Shown: positions 1-7,570 of the stretch, piece after piece
How the letters are laid out: every line of letters starts with the position of its first letter
Numbering within the stretch: the stretch's first letter is position 1
Assembly: GCA_036262075.1 (NCBI GenBank)
Contig: DATAJO010000020.1
Coordinates: 1-31,491, forward strand
Direction of reading: 5' to 3'
Length of the DNA stretch: 31,491 nucleotides
Source: JACDBZ01 sp036262075
GTDB lineage: Bacteria > Chloroflexota > Limnocylindria > QHBO01
Notes under the pieces: generated by a model
Seen by the model: only the letters and a program-made list of their open reading frames with translations
Told to the model about the DNA's origin: nothing
The model's database searches: none
Position numbers and translations under genes: made by a program

Positions 1-264
1 GCTCGACCAGGATCAGCCGACCACGCGGCGTGAGCCGCGCGTTAGCATGAGACACGAGGGCCCCTCCTCCATTCTGGCTACCTAATCAGCAGCCGGAGGA
101 TACGGGCCCTCACCCCGTCAACAACCTGATTGAGAACTAGAACTAGCGGGCAGGGCGCCGACGCCCTTGTCGCGCCACACGCGCCAACGCCCACGGACCC
201 CCGGCTGGACATATATCGGCCGCGGATATAGAGTGCCTCCGTCACGGATATAGTCGGAGGCACG
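1..264. other. leading intergenic stretch, no supportable gene
   Basis: All frames here are short or broken by stops. A plus-strand frame open from base 2 to a TAA at about 84 could be the tail of a gene lying outside the window, but nothing in its roughly 27 codons is recognisable. The right part (about 211-263) holds the padR control region, listed separately. Confidence 0.5.
212..263 (+). promoter_or_regulatory. padR control region: palindrome over the ribosome binding site and GATATA repeats
   Basis: A perfect 9-bp inverted repeat GTGCCTCCG (233-241) / CGGAGGCAC (255-263) is separated by 13 nt. Its right arm contains the GGAGG Shine-Dalgarno (256-260), 4 nt before the GTG start. CGGATATAG occurs twice (223-231 and 245-253), 22 bp apart, and an opposed TATATCGG lies at 212-219. 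This fits autoregulation by PadR binding, or an RNA hairpin that hides the ribosome binding site. Which of the two applies is inference. Confidence 0.5.
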
Positions 265-627
265 GTGAAGACCAGGTCCAGCGCTCCCCTCACGCCCGCG
301 GTGCTCCATATCCTCCTGGCCCTCTCGACCGAGGAGCGGCACGGCTACGGGATCATGAAGCAGGTCGAGCGCGAGTCGGGCGGCAAGCTGCGGATGGGGC
401 CCGGCACGCTGTACGGCTCGATCCGCCGCATGATCGAGGCGGGGCTCATCCGCGAGAGCGACAAGCGCCCCGATCCCGCGCTCGACGACGAGCGGCGCAT
501 CTACTACGCCATCACCGGGGAGGGCCGGCGGGCGCTGGAGGCGGAGCTCGAGCGGTACCGCGAGGTCGTCGCCGTGGCCGCCGACAAGCGGATCGCGCCG
601 AACGCGACGGTGGCCGATGGCATCTGA
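265..627 (+). CDS. PadR family transcriptional regulator
   Basis: A 120-residue winged-helix DNA-binding protein. The PadR signature is clear: an N-terminal helix (LTPAVLHILLAL, about 9-20), the HGYGIMKQVE turn at 26-35, the GPGTLYGSIRRM recognition helix near 45-56, and the wing around RRIYYAITGEGRRAL. Length is typical of PadR subfamily 2. The GTG start is fixed by a GGAGG ribosome binding site 4 nt upstream. It overlaps the next gene by 11 nt, so it is probably translationally coupled to it and may control its own operon through the upstream palindrome. PadR proteins usually repress neighbouring membrane or efflux genes in response to small ligands. The ligand here cannot be told. Confidence 0.92.
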   Translation: MKTRSSAPLTPAVLHILLALSTEERHGYGIMKQVERESGGKLRMGPGTLYGSIRRMIEAGLIRESDKRPDPALDDERRIYYAITGEGRRALEAELERYREVVAVAADKRIAPNATVADGI

Positions 628-1371
628 CCGATCGATCCATCGCTACCGGCGCTGGTACGCACGGCTCCTCCGCCTCTACCCGCGGCCGTTCAGGCAGCGC
701 TTCGCGGAGCCGATGACCCAGACCTTCACCGATCTCGCGCGCGAGCGGGAGCGCGAGGCGCCGGGGCGCGGCAGCCTCATTGGCTTCGTCGTTGCGACCT
801 TCGCCGAGACCGCGACCGCCATCGTCAGGGAGAACCTCAGGCACATGCTCGTCCAGGCCAACGCCATCGTCCGGTGGCTGCTCATCACGGCGGCCGTCCT
901 CGCCATCCCGGCCATCGCCATGGCGCTCGCCTTCGGCGACGTCCGGTGGGGGCCGATGGACTTCATCATCGCCGGGGTCATCGTCCTCGGCTTCGGGCTG
1001 CTCTACGAATACGCCAGTGGCGATCGGGGACCGTCCTGCATCGGGCGGCGATCGGCATCGCGGCCCTCGCCAGCCTCGGGCTCGTGTGGGTCAACCTCGC
1101 CGTGGGGATGATGGACGTCGAGAGCGGCAACCTGCTCTACGTGCTCGTCCTGTTCGTCGCCGTCGTCGGCGTGGCCATCGGCCGGTTCGAGCCGCGCCAC
1201 GCGTCCATCGCGATGGTCGCGACCGCGGCGACGCACGCGGCCGTGGCGGTCATCGGCCAGGTGGCGGGACTCGGGCCGACCCTGCCGGCCGATGCATTCT
1301 GGATCCTCGGCTGGGTCGCATCGGCCCTGCTGTTCCGGCAGGCGGCGCTGCGGTCGTCACCGGCGACGTAG
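617..1371 (+). pseudogene. PadR-linked membrane protein, interrupted by one frameshift
   Basis: The N-terminal part (617 to about 1030) has a basic amphipathic segment with the motif RLYPRPFRQRF, typical of the permease-prefix-like membrane proteins often paired with PadR, followed by hydrophobic helices (WLLITAAVLAIPAIAMALAF, then FIIAGVIVLGFGLLYEY). The protein continues in another frame from about 1030 with further hydrophobic helices (AAIGIAALASLGLVWVNL, LLYVLVLFVAVVGVAIG) to a TAG at 1371. The frames join if one base is added near the GGGG run at 1026-1029, giving about 251 residues. I see no canonical slippery heptamer, so a sequencing error or a real one-base deletion is likelier than programmed frameshifting. 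Function is unknown. It probably forms a regulator-membrane protein pair with padR. Confidence 0.7.
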
Positions 1372-1394
1372 CCCCGCCGCGCGACGCCCGCGGC

Positions 1395-2045
1395 CTAGCG
1401 GACGACGCGGTACTTCAGGTGCGTGACGCCGGGGCCGGCGACTGTCCGCTCGAGGTCGAGCTTCACGTCGGGACCGACGCCCTCGAACAGGCGCCGCCCA
1501 CCGCCGAGCACGACCGGCACGACGTGGAGCTCGAGGATGTCGAGCAGCCCGGCGGCGAGGTACTGGTTGATCGCGTCCGCGCCGCCGCCGACGAACACGT
1601 CCTTCTCCCCCGCCGCCTCGCGCGCTCGCTCGAGCGCCGCCTCGATACCATCGGTCACGAACGTGAACGTCGTGTCCGCCAGGGTGAGCGGCTCGCGCGG
1701 ATGGTGCGTGAGCACGAACACCGGCTTGTGGAACGGCGGGTTCTCGCCCCACCAGCCGCGCCACGGGTCGTCGCCCCACGGGCCGCGGCTCGGCGCGCCG
1801 AACTTGCCACGGCCCATGATCTCGGCGCCGACGTTGGCGAACGCCTCCTCGGCGATCGGCGTGCTCTCGTTCACCTCGCCGCCATCCCAGCCGGCCTGGT
1901 CGCGCCAGGCCTTCAGGGCGATCAGCCAGTCGTGCAGCCGCTCGCCGTTCTCACCGAGCGGGTTGTCCATGCTCTCGTTCGGGCCGGCGACGTAGCCGTC
2001 GACCGACACCGAGATATGCGCGCGTACGTTGCTCATGTCACTCAT
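1395..2045 (-). CDS. dihydrofolate reductase family protein (RibD C-terminal-like)
   Basis: A 216-residue NADPH-binding-fold protein of the RibD_C/DHFR-like family. The N-terminal strand ISVSVDGYVAGPNES is diagnostic. The middle carries the MGRGKFG stretch, and the C-terminal half the GGGADAINQYLAAGLLDIL segment followed by a GGGRRLF loop. The family reduces pyrimidine- or pterin-like substrates, or is of unknown specificity, and is common in high-GC soil bacteria. Its ATG overlaps the TGA of the upstream methyltransferase as ATGA, so it ends a translationally coupled minus-strand operon. Two more members of the same family lie at 9523 and 11092. The substrate cannot be deduced. Confidence 0.88.
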   Translation of the reverse strand: MSDMSNVRAHISVSVDGYVAGPNESMDNPLGENGERLHDWLIALKAWRDQAGWDGGEVNESTPIAEEAFANVGAEIMGRGKFGAPSRGPWGDDPWRGWWGENPPFHKPVFVLTHHPREPLTLADTTFTFVTDGIEAALERAREAAGEKDVFVGGGADAINQYLAAGLLDILELHVVPVVLGGGRRLFEGVGPDVKLDLERTVAGPGVTHLKYRVVR

Positions 2046-2650
2046 GACGGTACGCCGGGACGCAACTCATCGGCTGCCACGAACTCCCCGAAGAAATGGC
2101 CGCGCACGATGTCGTCATGCGTCCTCACCAGCCGATAGCCGGCATCGGCCATCTCCTGCTGGAGCCGCCGCGGCGACGAGCCGTGCGGGAGCCATCGGCC
2201 GAGCAGGCCTTCCTGGCGCGCCTCGAGGATGACGACCCGACCGCCGGGCCGGAGGTGGCGGCGCGCATCGGCGAAGTAGGCGGCCGGATGCGGCAGATGG
2301 TGGTACGTCGCCGACACGAAGAGGAGATCAACCGGCTCCGGCAGGTCGAGCCGATCGCGGCGCACGCGGACCGGCCGCAGATTCCGCAGGACGCGAGCTT
2401 CTGACGAGGCCATGAGCTCGTCGAGCGTCGACGGGCTGGCATCGGCGGCGTAGACGACGCCATTCGGGGCGACCGCGCGCGCGAGGCGCACGGTGAAGTG
2501 CCCGTAGCCCGGCCCGAGGTCGGCGACGAGCATGCCGGGACGGACGGCGAGCGCGGCGACGACCGCATCGGGGTCACGGAGCCGATCGGCACGCGTGCCG
2601 CCGGCGCACAGCAGGCGGCGGACGAAGCCGGGAAGGCGGTTGGGATTCAC
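2042..2650 (-). CDS. class I SAM-dependent methyltransferase
   Basis: A 202-residue Rossmann-fold methyltransferase. Motif I is VADLGPGYG (42-50) for SAM binding, followed by the acidic end of strand 2 in VVYAADAS, the motif IV region DLLFVSATYHHLPHP, and motif V/VI in LRPGGRVVILEAR. It resembles the UbiE/Methyltransf_11 type, with unknown substrate. The GTG start was chosen because it overlaps the TGA of the upstream oxidoreductase as GTGA, and the frame further upstream reads as noise over that gene. Its own stop overlaps the next ATG (ATGA). Tight coupling suggests joint action with the reductase and DHFR-like protein. Confidence 0.88.
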   Translation of the reverse strand: MNPNRLPGFVRRLLCAGGTRADRLRDPDAVVAALAVRPGMLVADLGPGYGHFTVRLARAVAPNGVVYAADASPSTLDELMASSEARVLRNLRPVRVRRDRLDLPEPVDLLFVSATYHHLPHPAAYFADARRHLRPGGRVVILEARQEGLLGRWLPHGSSPRRLQQEMADAGYRLVRTHDDIVRGHFFGEFVAADELRPGVPS

Positions 2651-3642
2651 GCTTCGGAGACGGTCACGACGACCTTCCCGCGCGCGTGGCCGTCCTCGAC
2701 CCAACGGAGCGCCTCGACGACCTCTTCGAGCGGATAGGTCCGGTCGATCCGTGGCGCGACCTCGCCGGAGGCGATGAGCTCCGTGAGGCGGTCGACGTCC
2801 GGCGGGTGCATCGGCTTCCACCACAGCATGAGCCCGGACCATCGGTCGCCGAAGCGCGACATCACGAGGCTGCCGCCGAGCGCAGCGGCCATCGTGCCGG
2901 TGTCACCGCCCATGGTCAGGTACACGCCGTTGGGGGCGAGCGCCCGTCGGACGGCGCGGATCGGGTGATGCGCGTCGACCGCGATGATCCAGTCGTACCG
3001 CGCGCCCGCCTTCGTGTAGTCGACCGTGCGGTAGTCGATGACGTGGTCGGCCCCGAGCGAGCGGACGAAGTCGAGCTTGCCGCCGCTGGCGACGCCGGTG
3101 ACCTCGGCGCCGAGCGCCCTGGCGATCTGGACCGCGTACGGACCGACGTTGCCCGATGCGCCGTCGATGAGGACCTTCGCTCCGGGCTCGAACGTTCGAC
3201 CGCTTCGCATGCGCATCGCCTGGAGCGCGAGGATCGCCGAATGCGGCAGGGCGGCGGCCTCCTCGAACGACAGCCCCGGCGGGATCGGCTGGACGCCCTT
3301 CTCGCGGGCGGAGACGTACTCCGCGAACGCGCCGCCGAAGCGGCCGGAGGCGAACATGTCGGTCATCACCGCGTCGCCGGGCCTGAAGCGCGTCACCTCG
3401 GGCCCGACCGCCTCGATGATCCCGGCGGCGTCGATGCCGATCTCCGGGTTGCGCGGACCCCGGAGCCCGAGGAACGCGCGCATGAACCGGGGCTTCGGCT
3501 TGAGCATGTCGAGGTCGGCACGGTTGACCGATGCGGCCCGGACCCGGATCAGCACCTCGTCGCGGCGCGGTGAGGGCCGCTCGATCTCCTCCACGCGAAC
3601 GACGTCGGGGGCACCGTAGGCGGTCGCCCGGGCGGCCTTCAC
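2647..3642 (-). CDS. NAD(P)-dependent alcohol dehydrogenase / quinone oxidoreductase (MDR family)
   Basis: A 331-residue medium-chain dehydrogenase/reductase. It has the N-terminal GroES-like domain (SVNRADLDMLKPKPRFMRAF, about 38-57; GIDAAGIIEAVG at 69-80) and the Rossmann domain with GASGNVG at 161-167. There is no cluster of four structural zinc cysteines, so it is of the zinc-free quinone-oxidoreductase/zeta-crystallin type, reducing quinones or enones with NADPH. The GTG start at 3642 overlaps the TGA of the upstream GNAT gene. A longer frame to 3714 would run into that gene and add an unrelated N-terminus. Confidence 0.9.
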   Translation of the reverse strand: MKAARATAYGAPDVVRVEEIERPSPRRDEVLIRVRAASVNRADLDMLKPKPRFMRAFLGLRGPRNPEIGIDAAGIIEAVGPEVTRFRPGDAVMTDMFASGRFGGAFAEYVSAREKGVQPIPPGLSFEEAAALPHSAILALQAMRMRSGRTFEPGAKVLIDGASGNVGPYAVQIARALGAEVTGVASGGKLDFVRSLGADHVIDYRTVDYTKAGARYDWIIAVDAHHPIRAVRRALAPNGVYLTMGGDTGTMAAALGGSLVMSRFGDRWSGLMLWWKPMHPPDVDRLTELIASGEVAPRIDRTYPLEEVVEALRWVEDGHARGKVVVTVSEA

Positions 3643-4217
3643 GACGTGCTTCTCAGCCCGACGCAGTCGAGGTCCCAGAACACCCGCGAGTAGACGAGCG
3701 TTCCGGTCATCCACGGCTCCCAGGACGGCAGCCGCACGACCTGGAAGGCCGCGGGCGGAATGCGTAGGGACGGACGGCGAAAGCCGATCGGCTCGCCCGG
3801 CTCGAAGCCGAAGCGCCCGTAGAACCCCGGCGCACCCTCGAGGAACACGAGCGGCTCAGGGCGGTTTGCGCGGACGTCCTCCAGGCCGTGGCGAATCAGC
3901 GCGGACCCGATGCCGCGGCCCTGGTGCTCGGACGCGACCGAGACCGGACTCAGGACGAGGACGTCGACGAGGCGGGGCTCGGCGTCGAGCAGGCTGCGCG
4001 TGAACAGGACCTGGCCGACGATCTCGCCTTCGAGCTCGGCGACGAACGAGAGGCCCGGTATCCAGTCGGGCGACGCGCGGAGGGCGTCGACGAGCTCACC
4101 GACGACCGGCTCGCCCGCGAACGCGTCCTCCACAACGCGGCGCACCTCCGTTTCCTCCCCTGCACGCTCGGGCCGGAGCATGAGGGCGCCGGTCGCCGCG
4201 GCCGGATCGGTGGTCAT
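3639..4217 (-). CDS. GNAT family N-acetyltransferase
   Basis: A 192-residue acetyl-CoA-dependent acyltransferase resembling the YhbS type. The acetyl-CoA pyrophosphate loop is QGRGIGSALI (99-108), preceded by the strand VDVLVLSPVSVASEH and followed by VFLEGAPGFYGRFGFEPGE, a hallmark of this subgroup. The acceptor is unknown. The ATG lies 7 nt from a TANNNT box (4225-4230), so transcription can start at this gene, apart from any read-through from the MFS/DUF1801 genes. The stop overlaps the GTG of the next gene. Confidence 0.9.
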   Translation of the reverse strand: MTTDPAAATGALMLRPERAGEETEVRRVVEDAFAGEPVVGELVDALRASPDWIPGLSFVAELEGEIVGQVLFTRSLLDAEPRLVDVLVLSPVSVASEHQGRGIGSALIRHGLEDVRANRPEPLVFLEGAPGFYGRFGFEPGEPIGFRRPSLRIPPAAFQVVRLPSWEPWMTGTLVYSRVFWDLDCVGLRSTS

Positions 4218-4224
4218 GGCGCCG

Positions 4225-4230
4225 ATGGTA
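4225..4230 (-). promoter_or_regulatory. -10 box of leaderless GNAT promoter
   Basis: On the minus strand TACCAT ends 7 nt before the ATG at 4217, the same geometry as at other starts in this window. No clear -35 is seen. Confidence 0.4.
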
Positions 4231-4240
4231 CGCCGGGCGG

Positions 4241-4639
4241 TCAGCCGGTCATGCGGGCGAGCGCGAGGTCGGCTGCCTCCCGGGTGTACTGCACAAGCAC
4301 GTCGGTTGGGATGTCGTCGCCCGGCCGGTACGTCACGTAGCGCACCTTGCGCAGGTCGAGATGCGCGCCCTGGAGGACGCCGTCCGGGTCGGCCATCAGG
4401 ATCCCGTACTCGAAGCCGAGGTGGACATGCTCCGGCTCGGGCGCCACGAACGCGAAATACCGCGTGCGGCGACCGACCGACACGTCGTAGCCGATGAGCC
4501 GCCAGCCGATCCGCACGCGCTCGATGGCATCGGGCACTGCCTCGCGGACAACCTCCCGCAACCGATCGGCGATGGCGGCGATGTCGTCGGCGTAGCCGGA
4601 CAGGAACAGCTCCGTCGGGATCGGCTCGGCGGTCAGCAT
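4241..4639 (-). CDS. DUF1801 / YdhG-like domain protein
   Basis: A 132-residue soluble protein. The segment VREAVPDAIERVRIGWRLIGYDV followed by YFAFVAPEPEHVHLGFEYG and the C-terminal LRKVRYVTYRPGDDI matches the YdhG/DUF1801 fold, whose biochemical role is not established. The ATG at 4639 was chosen because it starts the conserved part and sits 7 nt downstream of the MFS stop. The longer open frame overlaps the MFS 3' end with Pro/Arg-rich noise. It is probably cotranscribed with the exporter. Confidence 0.8.
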   Translation of the reverse strand: MLTAEPIPTELFLSGYADDIAAIADRLREVVREAVPDAIERVRIGWRLIGYDVSVGRRTRYFAFVAPEPEHVHLGFEYGILMADPDGVLQGAHLDLRKVRYVTYRPGDDIPTDVLVQYTREAADLALARMTG

Positions 4640-4646
4640 CCTGCGC

Positions 4647-6251
4647 TCAGTCTGCGCCGGCGGCGGCGGCGAGGGCAGCCTCCGCATCGGCCTCCGCATC
4701 GGCCTCCACCGTGGCCGGCTCCTCGCGCTTCGGCACCCGCCACAGCGCCACGACGGCGATGATCGCGGTCAGGACCGCGCCGATGGCCGACACGACGGCC
4801 ACGAAATGGAGCGCGTCGAGGAAGGCGACCTGCGCCACCGCCACGAGCGCCGCGCCGATCTCCGCCGGGAGCGTCTCCGCGATGGCCAGGGCACCGCCGA
4901 GCGTGTCGCGGGCCGCATCGGCCGCCGCGGCGGGCACGTCCGGCGGGATGCGGTCGGCGACTTCGGCCCGGTAGACCGCGGTGCCGATGCTGCCGAGGAT
5001 CGCGATCCCGAGCGCACCGCCCAGCTCGCCGCCCGTCTCGGACATGCCGGTCGCCGCCCCGGCCTGCTCCGGCGGCGCGCTGCCGACGATCAGCTCGGTG
5101 GCGAGCGTGATGACCGGCGCCAGGCCGATCGAGATGATCACCGACGCGGCGGCGATGAGGACGAGCCCACCGGCGCCCGACAGCGGCAGGAAGGCGAGGA
5201 GCAGCGTCCCACCGGCGGCGATGAGCATGCCGGTGCCCATGACGACCTTCGGCGCCACGCGGTGGATGATCCGCGGCGCCACGGTGGAGCCGACGATGAA
5301 GCCGGCGGCCGACGGCAGCGACCACAGCGCGGCCTCGAGCGGCGACAGCCCGAGGACGAGCTGGAGGTACTGCGCGATGAACAGGAAGTAGCCGACGACG
5401 ACGAAGATGCCGAGCAGGTACGACGCCAGCGAGGCGCTGAAGGCGCGGATCCGGAACAGGCGCACGTCGATCATCGGCGACTCGATCTGCAGCTGGCGCC
5501 GCACGAACACCCAGCCGATGACGACGCCGGCGAGGATCGCCGCGATCGGCGGTGCCGACACGCCGTCCTGCGCGATCTGCTTCAGGCCGAAGACGAGGCC
5601 GAGGATCGCGACGAGCGACATCGCGGCGCTGAGGAGGTCGAGGCGCCGCGCGTTCGGGTCGCGATACTCGGGCAGCGTGCGCGGACCGAGGACGAGCAGC
5701 AGCGCCATGACCGGCACGCCGATGAGGAAGACCGAGCCCCACCAGAAGAACTCGAGCAGGATCCCGCCGAGCACCGGGCCGATCGCGCCGCCGGCCGAGT
5801 ACGCGGCGATCCACACCCCGATCGCCGTCGAGCGCTGCTTCGGGTCGAGGAACATCGTGAAGATGAGCGACAGCGTCGACGGAGCCACGGTCGCGCCGGC
5901 GATGCCCATGATCGCCCGGCTGGCGATGAGCATCTGCGGCGACGTCGAGAACGCCGCCAGCAGCGACGCGAGCGCGAACCCCGCGGCGCCGCCGAGCAGC
6001 AGCCTCCGCCGCCCGATGCGGTCGCCGAGCGTGCCCATCGTGATGAGCAGGCCGGCGACGAGGAAGCCGTAGATGTCGATCATCCACAGCAGCTCGACGC
6101 TCGACGGCTGGAGCTCGGCGCTGATCCGCGGGATCGCGAGGTTGAGGACCGTGAGGTCCATCGAATAGACGAGCGCCGCGAGGGTGATCACCCCCAGCCC
6201 GATCCACTCGCGCCGCGTCGCTCGCGCGGGAATCGTCGATTCGGTCGTCAT
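4647..6251 (-). CDS. MFS transporter, DHA2 (14-TM drug:H+ antiporter) family
   Basis: A 534-residue polytopic inner-membrane exporter of the EmrB/QacA/SmvA group. Visible marks are the TM1 motif MDLTVLNLAIP (31-41), motif A GDRIGRRRLLLGG (76-88) after TM2, and the antiporter motif C region GVWIAAYSAGGAIGPVLGG (about 145-163) in TM5. About 14 hydrophobic segments follow, with an Ala/Glu-rich cytoplasmic tail. It would expel cationic drugs, dyes or disinfectant-like compounds using the proton gradient. The ATG at 6251 gives the normal N-terminus. The frame extends upstream only as Arg-rich noise. No dedicated repressor is adjacent. Confidence 0.93.
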   Translation of the reverse strand: MTTESTIPARATRREWIGLGVITLAALVYSMDLTVLNLAIPRISAELQPSSVELLWMIDIYGFLVAGLLITMGTLGDRIGRRRLLLGGAAGFALASLLAAFSTSPQMLIASRAIMGIAGATVAPSTLSLIFTMFLDPKQRSTAIGVWIAAYSAGGAIGPVLGGILLEFFWWGSVFLIGVPVMALLLVLGPRTLPEYRDPNARRLDLLSAAMSLVAILGLVFGLKQIAQDGVSAPPIAAILAGVVIGWVFVRRQLQIESPMIDVRLFRIRAFSASLASYLLGIFVVVGYFLFIAQYLQLVLGLSPLEAALWSLPSAAGFIVGSTVAPRIIHRVAPKVVMGTGMLIAAGGTLLLAFLPLSGAGGLVLIAAASVIISIGLAPVITLATELIVGSAPPEQAGAATGMSETGGELGGALGIAILGSIGTAVYRAEVADRIPPDVPAAAADAARDTLGGALAIAETLPAEIGAALVAVAQVAFLDALHFVAVVSAIGAVLTAIIAVVALWRVPKREEPATVEADAEADAEAALAAAAGAD

Positions 6252-6327
6252 GTCGGTCACGTCGTCACGGCTCCTGGGTGATGTGCTCTGAGCGATCTGC
6301 CATTCAGACCGATCGACCGTCGGGAGC

Positions 6328-7176
6328 TCATCGGTCGCCGGTGTGCCAGGCGCGGCGGACGAACGCCTCGAGCGGCGCCGGATACGTGGCGCCCACCGCG
6401 TCGCAGGCCGGTGGGCCCACCTCGCGCAGCACGTCGAGCAGCGCGCTGCCCGCGGCGCGCAGCGCATCGGCGTCCAGCGTGGGGACCGTGCGGTCGAGGC
6501 CGCTCGGCGGGCCGCCATCCGGCTCGTCGAGGACCGAGGTGAGGCCGAACGACGGGTACCCGATGCCCCGCGACACGGCCCACAGCCGCCAGACCTGCGT
6601 CCGCCCGGCGTGGAGCTGCTCGAGCGCCTCCCACAGCGAGCCGCGGCGCAGGTACTTGTCCATGTTCAGCAGCGCCACGCATGTCTCGAACGCCCACTCG
6701 CGCACCTCGTCGGGGGTCGCGCGCTCGAGGCGCGGCGACATCGGCTTCGCGAGGCGACCGTCCGGGTCGTAGAGCGCGACGCTGTTGGGGGCCAGCCCCT
6801 CACGACGCGATGCCGGCATGGCCACGAGGTCGAGCTGCGTGCCGTCCGCGAACTGGACGAACCAGCGCCGATGCGGCGCGCCGGCCCAGGCCGCCATCTC
6901 GTGCTCGAGCACGTCGACCGGCTCCCCCATCGCCCGGAGCGCCGGGCCGATGTCGGCGACGGCATCGGGCCAGGCGTCATCGTCGACGCCCACGCCCAGG
7001 TCGAGGTCGGACAGCTCGTCGCCGGCGCCGCGGGCCACGGAGCAGCACAGCTCGACGAAGCGGATGCGCTCGTCGGCAGCGGCATGCGCCAGCAGCGCGC
7101 GCAGCAGGCGCTCGTGGCGCGGCAGGTCCAGGCTCGCGATCCAGCGGTCGACATCGGGACGAATCGGCTCGTTCAA
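6328..7176 (-). CDS. nucleotidyltransferase-domain protein
   Basis: A protein of about 282 residues with a polymerase-beta-like nucleotidyltransferase core: FVELCCSVARGAGDELSDLDLGVGV carries the paired acids D57 and D59, and a third acid is in TQLDLVAMP (D116). The C-terminal half is helical and may cover the active site, as in aminoglycoside adenylyltransferase-like or MNT-type enzymes. No HEPN partner is adjacent, so a toxin-antitoxin role is not supported. No ATG or GTG precedes the conserved part. The TTG at 7176 is preferred because TACCCT lies 7 nt upstream, matching the leaderless pattern. It is the first gene of the minus-strand block, and the MFS gene follows after 76 nt. Confidence 0.78.
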   Translation of the reverse strand: MNEPIRPDVDRWIASLDLPRHERLLRALLAHAAADERIRFVELCCSVARGAGDELSDLDLGVGVDDDAWPDAVADIGPALRAMGEPVDVLEHEMAAWAGAPHRRWFVQFADGTQLDLVAMPASRREGLAPNSVALYDPDGRLAKPMSPRLERATPDEVREWAFETCVALLNMDKYLRRGSLWEALEQLHAGRTQVWRLWAVSRGIGYPSFGLTSVLDEPDGGPPSGLDRTVPTLDADALRAAGSALLDVLREVGPPACDAVGATYPAPLEAFVRRAWHTGDR

Positions 7177-7183
7177 GGCGACG

Positions 7184-7189
7184 AGGGTA
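7184..7189 (-). promoter_or_regulatory. -10 box of leaderless nucleotidyltransferase promoter
   Basis: TACCCT on the minus strand ends 7 nt before the proposed TTG start. It lies back-to-back with the plus-strand box at 7201-7206, only 11 bp away. Confidence 0.35.
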
Positions 7190-7200
7190 GCGCGGAGGGG

Positions 7201-7206
7201 TATCGT
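7201..7206 (+). promoter_or_regulatory. -10 box of leaderless UBP zinc-finger gene
   Basis: TATCGT ends 6 nt before the ATG at 7213 and no Shine-Dalgarno is present, so the transcript probably begins at the start codon. Confidence 0.45.
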
Positions 7207-7212
7207 GCGCCC

Positions 7213-7563
7213 ATGAACCGACCGCTCATCGACCCGACGGTCCCGCCATCGGGTCCGGGCTGCGTCGAGTGCCTCGCCACCGATGACGGCTGGTGGTTCC
7301 ACCTGCGCCGATGCGCCGCCTGCGGCCATATCGGCTGCTGCGACTCCTCGCCCTCGCAGCACGCCCGGCATCACGCCGCCGATGCGGGCCACCCGATCGC
7401 GACGAGCTACGAGCCCGGCGAGGAGTGGTTCTGGAACTTCGCCACCGAGCAACAGGTCTTCGGCCCCGACCTCGCGCCTCCTCGGCACCACCCGGAAGAC
7501 CAGCCGGTCCCCGGTCCCGCCGGACGCGTCCCGCCGAACTGGGAGTACCTGCTCAACGAGTAG
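7213..7563 (+). CDS. UBP-type zinc finger protein
   Basis: A 116-residue protein dominated by a UBP/ZnF domain (PF02148 type). The likely zinc ligands are C17/C20, C34/C37, C42 or C43, H50, H53 or H54 and H60, spaced as in ubiquitin-specific-protease zinc fingers. An acidic/aromatic segment (EPGEEWFWNFATEQQVF) and a Pro-rich tail follow. In eukaryotes this domain binds the free C-terminal Gly-Gly of ubiquitin. Bacterial stand-alone versions are widespread in Actinobacteria and Chloroflexota with no settled function. It is transcribed away from the nucleotidyltransferase and converges on the DUF6194 gene. Confidence 0.88.
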   Translation: MNRPLIDPTVPPSGPGCVECLATDDGWWFHLRRCAACGHIGCCDSSPSQHARHHAADAGHPIATSYEPGEEWFWNFATEQQVFGPDLAPPRHHPEDQPVPGPAGRVPPNWEYLLNE

Positions 7564-7570
7564 GCCAGCC

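Noticed and set aside
780..2138. Long plus-strand open frame over the padR-linked gene and the DHFR-like gene
   Set aside because: Translation is Arg/Ala/Pro-rich without motifs and overlaps well-supported genes. It is open only because of high G+C.
4806..6281. Plus-strand open frame of 491 codons opposite the MFS gene
   Set aside because: It is the complement of a clear 14-TM transporter, and its Arg/Asp/Glu-rich translation has no family features.
6328..7176. MNT-type antitoxin of a HEPN/MNT toxin-antitoxin pair
   Set aside because: The protein is about twice the usual MNT length and no HEPN gene is adjacent.
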